This document shows positions 1 to 24,292 of a DNA stretch of 64,000 nt, piece by piece. The DNA lies in assembly GCF_040054535.1 (NCBI RefSeq), contig NC_090779.1, forward strand, positions 22,562,501-22,626,500, in the 5' to 3' direction. Source of the stretch: Antennarius striatus. Taxonomy: Eukaryota; Chordata; Actinopteri; Lophiiformes; Antennariidae. The translations under genes and the position numbers were made by a program. Under the pieces are notes generated by a model. The model was not told the DNA's origin. It saw only the letters and a program-made list of their open reading frames with translations, and did no database searches. The first letter of the stretch is position 1; every line of letters begins with the position of its first letter.

Positions 1-165
1 TCCAAAAACTTTCCTTACATCCTGTCGAAGAACGGAAAAGTGCGAAATCATGTTTTCTACATAGCTAATCGATCAACTTGATATCAGTTCTTGACTGGCT
101 GTTCTGGATCTACTTCAGCCCAGTCCAGACTTTCAAAATAAAAGCCTGTGCTCTCAGCCCTGCAG

Positions 166-14540
<14,375 letters not shown>

Positions 14541-16829
14541 GGTCAAAGGTCACATTCATCCGCCCTGGGGGAGGTGAATTAAAGGAACGTGACTCATTTT
14601 TTATGTTGCATCTGTGCAGCTCACCCAAAATATGACACCAGACATCCCAGAGATGAAGTTTGTTGATCGACAAATCGTATGTGGAGCTTCACGCTAAAGT
14701 AGTCTGACAGGATTCTCTGAAATAACTGAAGATGTGTTTTATAATGAAGAGCGCTCGATGGAGTCATCGTGTTTTAAAAATTAGCCCCCATCCTCTTCAG
14801 TCATTCAGGAGAACACAGCAGTGCATTTAACTGTCAAGTATTAGAAAGGTGTGAATCAAGAAACTCGAAATACAGAAGATAAAGTGTCCATTTTATCAAG
14901 CTGTTCCTTTAACAATGACCTGTTGACCTCTTCACTGACCTCCGCTCCACCTTAAGTAGAAGTATAGAACCAAAAATGAAAGATTTTAAATCAAAACTGA
15001 GATCCTTTACTGAATGACACCAAAGATTTTATTTCCTTTATTGAAACGACTCTAACAAATATATTGAATGTTTGATTTTCAGTTGATTTCCAAATTGGAC
15101 CCTTTTAATGTGAGATGGCTGAACGTTCTTGAACACACCACCAGTTTGAATCTTTTGACATTCAGCTGGTGATTAATAAAATGTTAATTAATTTAGTTAT
15201 TTGCCAACAAGTCCATTAACTTGTTGGCAAATAACTCGGATGAATTAAAGTGATTGTAAAAGAATTAGGGAGAATTTTTTTTAAACCCATTAAGTTGGAC
15301 TCCCTCAGAAATTTTAAATTGCAGTTTTTAAATGAGCCTGAATGTAATGAAATCAAAATACTGATTGTCAGTCATCTGATTCCATTTTAAAAGTTTTGAT
15401 TGAATGTTTAAACTGTGATGCAACTCGTTTTTGTTTTTTTAAATTTCTAAATGGCTGAAGCATCGAACCCAAAATTATTCTTAATAAAAATGTCAAAACA
15501 GAATCACAACATGGATGAGTTTTTACTGGAAAACAGTTGAAAGCTGTTATTTATGTCTTCTGTATTCTGTTTCGTGGGGGATGGGGGTGGTGGTATGTTT
15601 TGGGTCATGGTAACAGAAAGGGAACGTGACCCCCCACCCCCACGCCCCATAGAGAGCTGGTTCAGAGTCATTCAACTGAAGTGGGACTGAAAATAAGCGG
15701 CTGACGCTGATGAGCAGCTGATGTTACTCCAGATAAAAAATGTTGAAATGGGAGTTAAATTCATGTCTGATGCTGAAAAAATTAAACTGATTTGTATCCA
15801 CATCTATTAAAACCAATAACCTTCTTCCAGTAGAGTCACTGGTTTCAGTTCAGGTTTCATTTCCAACATGGAGGATGTACAGATCAAAAACTGTTCACTA
15901 TATTTTCCCCAACATGTATTCACACACTTCCAGTGTCTGGATGGACTGGTGTCTTTTTACATACAGGAAATTATAAGATTTTTATTTGGAATGTTTCCAA
16001 TAATTTTTCTATAGTATATATCATGTTTATATGAAAAACTTAGTCCATCAAAATAAATATTTAGTATCTCATAATGAAGATACTATAAGTCAAAGTAATG
16101 ACTTCATATCCCAAATTAATGATTCACTCTATCAGTATTTATTAAAAACCTTACTAAAACAATTATTTAAGTTCTCAAAATAATGACTAGAGGCTCAAAA
16201 CATTTTAAACTCTCAATGTATATGACAATAATACATAAAATATATTTTCAAAAATATTTACTTAATATCTTAAAACAATTCAAAACTAAAAATATTGACT
16301 TAACATCTGAAGATATTTGAACTGTTGTCAAAATAATGTCCTAGTATGTCAAAATAATGAGATTCTCTTGATTAAAACAAATTATTTTGAGAGAAATCAT
16401 TATTTGTATAGAACTTTTACTTGTATAATATTTTGTTATCATCACACTGACTTGCATCATTTTTTAACATAAAAGTGTAATTTCTGGTTTCTCTCCTTAG
16501 ATGAATGTTTTCCAGATTTACATTCACCAAAAATGAGATCAGTTCTGATCTTGTCTAACATTATTTTTAATCTACAATATTTACTTCTTTAAGTTGAACA
16601 ATTATTTAAAATAAAAACTTTTTGCTTTTCTCTGGTTTCCAAATTTTTGATACAAAAATTCTTCACAAATATTCTTCTCTTTATGTGAGACCAAAGTAAA
16701 TATTGTTCTGCCGTATGAATTGTTTAAAAGTCTGCACTGGACAGAGTTTGTATTGTCTTCAGGTTTTGTTCCAGAAAGCATTGTGATCCACGGTTCAACA
16801 AAGAGCTGAAGGAGACACACAGCGTCCCT
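14541..16829 (+). other. lamb1 3' flank and AT-rich intergenic sequence
   Basis: The 2.3 kb between lamb1 and the crystallin gene contains no exon that I can support. AATAAA candidates occur near 15175 and 15483, so the lamb1 3' UTR probably ends within the first kilobase. The rest, especially 15960-16600, is strongly AT-rich. Confidence 0.6.
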
Positions 16830-16887
16830 TTGTCTCTAGTTTCTATAAGAGAAATGCCGAACACTGAGCATCTCTTTTATGACGCGC

Positions 16888-16939
16888 TGCTGGCTCAGGC
16901 TGTTTGGACAAAAGGCTTCAGCTGCTCAGGTGCTATAAA
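16888..16939 (+). promoter_or_regulatory. crystallin promoter: MARE-like site and TATA box
   Basis: A TATAAA box lies at 16934-16939, about 80 bp before the ATG, in a setting with GC-rich flanks and a short 5' UTR typical of crystallin genes. At 16888-16900, TGCTGGCTCAGGC matches 10 of 13 positions of the Maf response element TGCTGACTCAGCA. Large Maf factors drive lens crystallins, so the position fits, but binding is inferred. Confidence 0.55.
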
Positions 16940-17018
16940 GAGCAGCAGCAGCTCCACAGGTAACACAGCGAACACCCGCAGCCACAACAGCAACCGGTGG
17001 AGCAACCAGAGAGGCAAC

Positions 17019-18026
17019 ATGACTTCCAGCGGCATGAACATGATGAGCAGGGTGAGAACCGCAAACATCGGACCATTTACTAAACTAGTCCAATAGTATT
17101 AGTACTAGAATGGACCCTGACTATACACTGAATGTTAGGTTTATGTGTTTCCAGCCTCCTTCCAGGGTCGTGATTCATCACAAGTAGTTCATAAAACCTC
17201 AAAATGTTAAGATTTGGATTCAAGTCCAACTACTATTAACTGTTACTAGTTAATCTCTTCTCCATCTCATTCTTGAGGTGGTTCCTCCTGAGGAAATCTG
17301 CAGTCACTCAGACTAATTCGAGCTCGCTGACCGGTTAGAAACAACCAGTTTTGTGCTGATTGAGCTCAGATCTGGACTCATCCTCCTTTCCCTTCCTCAG
17401 GTCGTCTTCTACGAGGACAGGAACTTCCAGGGCCGTTCCTACGAGTGCAGCAGCGACTGCGCCGACATGTCCTCCTACCTGAGCAGGTGTCACTCCTGCA
17501 GGGTGGAGAGAGGCTGCTTCATGGTCTACGACCGCACCAACTTCATGGGCAACCAGTACTTCCTGAGGAGGGGTGAATACTCTGACTACTCCAGCATGAT
17601 GGGAATGAACGACTGCATCAGGTCCTGCCGCATGATCCCCATGGTAACCGCACAACCAATCACAACACATCTGGACTACCATATGTGTAACCTGTCACAT
17701 CATAGATCTTTACACCACATGTGTAATCGATTATTCTCATGTTTCAGTACCGCGGCTCGTACAGGATGAAGATCTACGAGAGGGAGAACTTCGGAGGCCA
17801 GATGTACGATCTGATGGATGACTGCAACAACGTCATGGACCGTTACCGCATGTCCAACTGCATGTCTTGTCACGTGATGGACGGCCACTGGCTGATGTAC
17901 GAGCAGCCCCACTTCAGAGGCAGGATGATGTATATGAGGCCTGGCGAGTACAGGAACTTCATGAACATGGGCATGAGCGGCATGAGGTTCATGAGCATGA
18001 GGCGCATCATGGACTCCTACTATTAG
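17019..18026 (+). CDS. crygm: gamma-M crystallin (fish lens beta/gamma-crystallin)
   Basis: Structural protein of the fish lens. Exons are 17019-17051, 17401-17643 and 17748-18026; together they encode 184 residues and TAG. This is the standard gamma-crystallin plan: a short first exon, then one exon per domain, each with two Greek-key motifs. Key signatures are [20 protein letters not shown] opening domain 1, [19 protein letters not shown] opening domain 2, and the tyrosine-corner pieces RRGEYSDY and RPGEYRNF. Methionine is very abundant ([15 protein letters not shown]), the hallmark of gamma-M proteins packed densely in aquatic lenses. The first exon encodes [11 protein letters not shown], longer than the two or three residues usual in tetrapod gamma-crystallins. 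Which gamma-M paralogue this is cannot be settled here. Confidence 0.94.
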
Positions 18027-18055
18027 AGTCACTCTGAAAATGATGACAACATGCC

Positions 18056-18061
18056 AATAAA
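18056..18061 (+). terminator. polyadenylation signal of the crystallin gene
   Basis: AATAAA lies 30 bp downstream of the crystallin stop codon, giving a very short 3' UTR as is usual for crystallins. Confidence 0.8.
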
Positions 18062-18157
18062 GTTGTGTTTGACTAAAGTTGAAAGGGTGGTGTCTAAATT
18101 ATATTGCAACAATGATGTATTTGTCTTTATCAGGTCTTTGAACCAGAATTTTTTTGC

Positions 18158-18515
18158 CATAAGCGTGTCTCTTCGCTGACGTCATTATCGGGGGTCTTTA
18201 GCCAATCAAATGTGGTTAACAGCATACCTGCGGTTCAGTACCGGCATATACCCTACACCGGTACCTACCGGAGGTGTGCCGGACGCAGCCTCGCGTCATG
18301 TCCTCTGATTGGTCCATCACTGCCGGCGTACGTAGTGACGTAAGCGATGTCAGCGATGGACCAATTAGAGAACATGACGCGAGGCTCCGTCCGGCACACC
18401 TCCGGTAGGTACCGGTGTGGGGGGTATGCCGGTACTGAACCGCAGGTATGCTGTTAACCACATTTGTTTGGCTGAAGACCCCCGATAATGACGTCAGCGA
18501 AGAGACACGCTTATG
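18158..18515. mobile_element. 358-bp fold-back element (palindromic MITE-like)
   Basis: The sequence beginning CATAAGCGTGTCTCTTCGCT returns as its reverse complement ending at 18515. The two arms, about 155 bp each, match closely along their length with scattered mismatches; the loop around 18316-18350 includes CGTACGTAGTGACGTAAG. No ORF is present. No clean target-site duplication is visible, so the family is unknown. Confidence 0.8.
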
Positions 18516-18757
18516 ACGCAACATGTAAACTCCAGGCTATCAGTTCCGGTTGTTGTGGATTGTGGATCCTGGACTAACGTGTCTGCTTCGACTTTTGTCC
18601 GATGTTTGACCGGACAGACACCCGGAAACCAGCCGGTCAGCGGTGGAGAAACTGCCGAGATATTCAATGCAGACCGGAGATGAAATAAACTCCGTTATTT
18701 AGACTGCGCCTCTTTGGCAATTAGTTAATATACTATAGACTATAATTATAGATATAT
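18516..18757. other. short spacer before the composite repeat
   Basis: I see no gene or repeat in this 240-bp stretch between the fold-back element and the outer arm of the 15.5-kb composite repeat. Confidence 0.5.
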
Positions 18758-19740
18758 CTTTGGCATCATGTCAGCCTTTAAATACTAATATTTTCCCTTT
18801 CAGTAGTTCTAGCGCGGCACGGTAGCGCAGTGCATAGCGCTCTGTGCGCAGTTTGTATTTTCACCCTGCCTTGTTCTCCAGCATGTACAATAAATTATTT
18901 AATTCACAGGGAATTAAATATTAAATCGCGTTTGATATCCTCTGGTATTACACAGCTACCTTTCTAAACCGTACATTTACAAATCGTAGTCATGCCCTCA
19001 CATCCCAGCGGGAAATGTGTGTAGCGCTGCGATTAATTTATTTTAAAAAAAATTAAATCTTTTTTTTTTTTTTTTTTTTACAAACTGTAGTTTTCTATAC
19101 AATGTGACATATGCTCAGTGTACCTCGTCTTAAAACGGGTTTCACCCCTTTTTATCAATTTCCATGAAAATAAACCCGTCGGGATCATCGAGGAGTTACA
19201 CAGGATTATAGGAGAATGATGTAGAAATCTTTCAAATTAGTTTCAAATTCTATTCTCTTAATGACATTGTGCTGCAACCTCAGGCTTGTGTTCTGAGGTT
19301 GCAGCTCTGGTTGTATTGCTTTCAGTTTCATGTCATCTCTCTCCGCCTGTTTTCCTCAGCCCCGGTGTGCCCGGTTGCTCAGCTCTGATTGGTGCATCGA
19401 TGGACTGCTCGCCACGCCCTCCCTGCTGAGTTCTGCTTAGCGGATTGGTGCGGTTACCTGGACTGCTGGCAACGCCCTCCTTCTGAGGTTGGCCCATCTG
19501 ATTGGTGCATCGCTGCAACTCCTCCTGGTCACGCCCTCCCCAACAAGGTCTGCTCAGCTGATAGGTGTATCGCTGGACTCCTGGCCACGCCCTCCCCGCT
19601 GAGGTCCGCTAAGCTGATTGGCGCGTTTACCTGGACTCCCGACCACGCCTCCTCTGCTGCAGCCTTGTCAGCCAGATCAGAGCGTCAGTTTTCCGCCTGG
19701 ACAGCGCCAGGGATCCCACCCGCCTAATTAAGAACAAACT
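18758..19740 (+). repeat. left outer arm of the composite repeat
   Basis: This arm is the inverse of 33288-34254. Its outer 570 bp are about half diverged in content from the inner units (for example the stretch around GGCACGGTAGCGCAGTGCAT at 18817 is absent from them), while its inner part carries five CCAAT/GC-box minirepeats where inner units have about three. A T-run lies at 19060-19080. Confidence 0.8.
19376..19660 (+). promoter_or_regulatory. five ~57-bp CCAAT/GC-box minirepeats
   Basis: Each minirepeat has an inverted CCAAT (GATTGGTGC or a variant) about 20-25 bp before a CCACGCCCTCC GC/CACCC-type box. This pairing resembles stacked NF-Y and Sp1/KLF sites. Related clusters lie at about 21775-21915, 24355-24540, 26660-26830, 28970-29135, 31260-31440 and 33360-33660. 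Function is inferred from motif content only. Confidence 0.55.
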
Positions 19741-19743
19741 AAA

Positions 19744-20136
19744 CATATAAATTACACGATTTGTCTAATTACACACATCTGAAGCCTCCTGGAGCTTCCC
19801 CAGGGTTCATCGGAAAATGAACCAAAATTTCTGGGCTTTGAACCCACACAGAACAGGGACACCTGGTGGTGAACTGCTAGTACAGCATCTGTTCATCCAG
19901 CTTCCTCTCAAGCAGACCTTCGTGTCTATGAACGTCCAGCCGTCAGGTTTACAGCACAGGCCTCGCTCACCAGAGCTAAGATCTTCTCCTTCATCGCCAT
20001 CCAGGTCATGTTCTGGTTCTATTGGACCCAAACAGCGTGTTGGGCTGCGGGTCCTGCAGACGCTCCAGAACCGTTTTATTTCTATTTATCATAAAACATC
20101 CTGACCGGAAATGGAAATCATTTCTGAAACAATAAA
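19744..20136 (+). other. compact promoter-ORF-polyA cassette in the repeat
   Basis: Downstream of the CCAAT/GC-box cluster come a TATA-like ATATAAAT (about 19746), an ATG at 19817 in good context (AAAATGA), a 95-codon ORF ending at 20104, and AATAAA at 20131-20136. The ORF product begins MNQNFWALNPHRTGTPGG and has no motif I know. Copies remain open on the minus strand at 26208-26495, 28518-28805 and 30814-31101; the copy at 22093 is truncated. All residue differences I noted among copies (I/N, E/G, R/T, S/C) are amino-acid changing, which argues against protein selection. It may be a transcribed non-coding unit or chance. Confidence 0.4.
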
Positions 20137-20399
20137 GGGTTTTGTTTTATAAGCCTCATACAGATTTATGGCTTTAGGGTTAAAAGTGTCATTAAACACA
20201 TTAACCGCCGTCCGACTCTCAGCAAAGCATGCTGGTCCTGTTGTCACCTGACTCATAATTATTATTATTATTACCCCCACGGGAGCTGGAATGTGTGGAG
20301 ATGGAGGCGGGAGCGTTTAGGGCCGCGTGTGGAAAGAGGAAGAAGAGGAAGAGGAGGAAGAGGAGGAAGAGTCAGAGTCCACGCCACAGGTGACGCGCA

Positions 20400-20560
20400 G
20401 TTCCAATACGGACACGGGGTTCCAATATCGGACAGAATAATGGAACCATGGAGATGGGAGGGTTCCATCATCTTGTCCGATATTGGAACCATGGTCCTTG
20501 ACCGTGTCCGATATTGGAATACGGTTTCCAATATCGGACACAATATTGGAGGGACGGTGG
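20400..20560. repeat. cluster of 15-bp TTCCAATATCGGACA motifs in both orientations
   Basis: Within 160 bp the motif or its reverse complement TGTCCGATATTGGAA occurs five times, one copy with a single-base gap, followed by a partial CAATATTGGA. Equivalent clusters are at about 25740-25890, 28045-28195, 30355-30505 and 32645-32800, with a deleted version near 23855-23905. The alternating orientation suggests protein-binding sites, but I know no factor with this consensus. Confidence 0.7.
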
Positions 20561-22280
20561 GGTGTAACGAGTTTTATGAGGAGCATTAATCCTCCCATCT
20601 TTCATGGTGTCCATTCAATCAGTCTGTTAAAGGCTGGCCTGATGCTCACCCGCATTAAACACACACAAAAACAAAAAACAAAACAAAACACGCAATGTCT
20701 ACACTTATATCTGCAAACCGTTTCATACACGAAACTCTGATGAGATCATGATTGACAAATGAACATCTGCATCAGTGTCATGATATAATAAATAATTACC
20801 GGCAGGAGGACAAATGAAAATCTGTTGTCTGAGGCAAATCAAACACCGCACCTTCAACAGAGAAAAAAAAATGAACAAATATTTTTTAAACGAAACATAA
20901 ATCTACTTCTGGTTAACGACATCATCAATAGCTAACATTAATGGTACACTTTATTTGATTTAAAGAATTCAGAGACACTTAGAGTAGTAACGACAGACAT
21001 CTTAGACAGACAGACAGACAGACTGGTGTCTGGAACACAGGATACAGTGGTGTAACGGAAGTAAGCGCTTTGATTGTGATATGCGCTAAATAAACAAGAC
21101 ACGGACCCAAAGCTACAGAAAAGCTTCTTAAGTTTGCCACACATATCAGTTATAGTTTAATATGTCCTGTGCATGTTCTGTACTTTGTGCTCAGAAAATT
21201 ATGTGATAGACAAGAACTAAGTATTACGCTGTCTATCGTTGCGTAAGCAGATGCGTTTTGTGGTCATTTCCATTGTTAAATGGAGATTCCCAACACGGCT
21301 AGTCCTCAAACATTTCGTTCGGCCTGGATTAAAATCTGATGTAGCTCTACTGCCGCTCCTGTCACATCAAGATGTCATGTCGTATGAGACAGTTTATCTT
21401 TCTGAACGGTACATTTTCAAATCTTAGTCAGCGCTGCGATTATTTCATTAAATAATTATTAGTTGGGTTTTTTTGCAAACGGTAGTTTTCTATAAAATGT
21501 GAGAGATGCTCGGAGTGACTCACTTCTACACGGTTTTTATCCGTTTATCAATTTCCATGGAAACCCGTCAGAATCATCAAGGTGGAGTTATACAGGATTG
21601 CTGGTAGAAATAGACGAAATATTTTAAATTAATTTTAAATTATATTCTCTTAATGACGTTGTGCTTTAACCTCAGACTTGTGTTCTGAGGTTTCAGCTAT
21701 AGTTGTATTGTTTTCCCCTTCATGCCATCTCTCTCCGCCTGTTTCCTCTACACCGGTGTGCTCGGTTGCTCAGCTCTGATTGGTGCCTCGCTGGACTCCT
21801 GGCCACGCCCTCCGTGTTGAGTTCCGCTCAGCTGATTGGTGCGGTTATCTGGACTATTGGCCACGCCCTCCCCGCTGAGGTCCGCTAAGCTGATTGGCGC
21901 GTTTACCTGGACTCCCGACCACGCCTCCTCTGCTGCAGCCTTGTCAGCCAGATCAGAGCGTCAGTTTTCCGCCTGGACAGCGCCAGGGATCCCACCCGCC
22001 TAATTAAGAACAAACTAAACATATAAATTACACGATTTGTCTAATTACACACATCTGCAGCCTCCTGGAGCTTCCCCAGGGTTCATCGGAAAATGAACCA
22101 AAATTTCTGGGCTTTGAACCCACACAGAACAGGGACACCTGGTGGTGAACTGCTAGTACAGCATCTGTTCATCCAGCTTCCTCTCAAGCAGACCTTCGTG
22201 TCTATGAACGTCCAGCCGTCAGGTTTACAGCACAGGCCTCGCTCACCAGAGCTAAGATCTTCTCCTTCATCGCCTTGTAC

Positions 22281-22812
22281 TTGTCCTCCAACTGTTAGGA
22301 TTATGTAGGTGGGGGCCAAAACGTTAATGACGGCCTGAGGGTGACATCAAAGCAAATACAGCTCATCGAAATGCATTGATATTCTAAATGCTACAGAACT
22401 ACTATCCACTGTATCCTGAAACCTTTGTCCACCACAAGGGAAAATATGTTTGCACATCCATTATGATCATATCCACCAAAGCACCGTCGAGCTTTTACTT
22501 CCTTGAAACTGCAAAAATTTCAGCAGATCAAGAAAATTAACGCAGAGCTGAGAGTGAGATTTGAACTCATAACCTTTGGATCCAAAGGCTGTTAAAGTGA
22601 CCATTCAGCTACTTGGCGGCTTCACTCACCATCCACTTTACATAAGATATAATTACCGGCAGGAGGAGGAATGAAAATCTGTTGTCTGAGGAAAATCAAA
22701 CACCGCAAACCAACACTTGCATGGAACCCCACTTTCAACTTTTCACGGGCCAGATACAATCCCACGTCTATCTGTCCGTCTATCTGTCGGTCGGTCGGTT
22801 CCCGCTAGTTGC

Positions 22813-22894
<82 letters not shown>

Positions 22895-23455
22895 TGATTG
22901 ATTTGTTCACCCTTTTATTGGGAGTAATCAGTATTTCTCCTACGGTGAATGCACTGATTGTAAGTCGCTGTGTTTCAAAATAAAACTCATGCACCCAGTC
23001 ACTTGAATAGTTTTTTCTTATAATTATTTCGTTCTAAAACAAATAATTTCGTTTCCATAAATGTTGATTATTACCGGTAATTCATTAATAAAAGTTGTTT
23101 ATTTTCTGTTGATGTCTGCATTTGACATCAGACCACTGCAGTGATTTATTATTAGACTACAGCCGTCCTGACGTCATTAACGATTATCGAGCAAATGAAG
23201 GCCGGTCCGTGAAAATATTGTTTTACATGAAACACTGGCGCAGCGCCCTCAATCGGCTGGGAATGAATGAATGAATGAATGAATGAATGAATGAATGAAT
23301 GAATGAATGAATGAATGAATGAATGAATGAATGAATGAATGAATGAATGAACGAACGAACGAATGAATGAATGAATGAATGAAGGAATGAATGAATGAAT
23401 GTTAACTTAAACCGCTGGTCTAAATGGTTCACCCTGGTTGTGCTCAATGTGGGTC
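22281..23455. other. 1.2-kb insert interrupting the composite repeat
   Basis: The repeat breaks off at 22280 and resumes at 23456. Between them are mostly non-repeat sequence, a short copy of repeat material (about 22653-22712), an ATT microsatellite (about 22815-22894) and an ATGA minisatellite (about 23262-23400). No gene is seen. Confidence 0.6.
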
Positions 23456-24292
23456 AGATCCAGGTCATGTTCTGGTTCTAATGGACCCAAACAGCGTGTT
23501 GGGCTGCGGGTCCTGCAGACGCTCCAGAACCGTTTTATTTCTATTTATCATAAAACATCCTGACCGGAAATGGAAATCATTTCTGAAACAATAAAGGGTT
23601 TTGTTTTATAAGCCCCATACAGATTTATGGCTTTAGGGTTAAAAGTGTCATTAAACACATTAACCGCCGTCCGACTCTCAGCAAAGCATGCTGGTCCTGT
23701 TGTCACCTGACTCATAATTATTAGTATTACCCCCACGGGAGCTGGAATGTGTGGAGATGGAGGCGGGAGAGTTTAGGGCCGCGTGTGGAAAGAGGAAGAA
23801 GAAGAGGAAGAGGAGGAAGAGTCAGAGTCCACGCCACAGGTGACGCGCAGTCCGTGTCCGATATTGGAATACGGTTTCCAATATCGGACACAATATTGGA
23901 GGGACGGTGGGGTTGTAACGAGTTTTATGAGGAGCATTAATCCTCCCATCTTTCATGGTGTCCATCGATCAGTCTGTTAAAGGCTGGCCTGATGCTCACC
24001 CGCATTAAACACACACAAAAACAAAAAACAAGAACTAAGTATTACGCTGTCTATCTTTGTGTAACGTCTGCTCGAACAAGTTGGATTGAAAGTTTGTTTC
24101 TTCTGACTACACGAGGAAGTCTGACCTTCATGTGCTGCATTTGAACGTCACAAAGAACCATCTGATACACAGTGTTCCACTCGCAATTAGCGAGGAGAGG
24201 GGACCATTTAACATTATGTCACCATCTAGTAAATAAACCACCTGTTATGAGACAGATCCTGTCATTTACATGTTAAGTGTGGTCTAAGTTAG

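Noticed and set aside
20271..20598. Overlapping ORFs in the motif cluster of the composite repeat (VSDIGNRIPISDT on one strand, serine run)
   Set aside because: They are made of the TTCCAATATCGGACA motif and the CTTCCT tract read in several frames on both strands; no conserved domain and frame changes between units.
22682..22983. ORFs of poly-isoleucine or poly-tyrosine
   Set aside because: By-products of an ATT microsatellite within the composite repeat insert.
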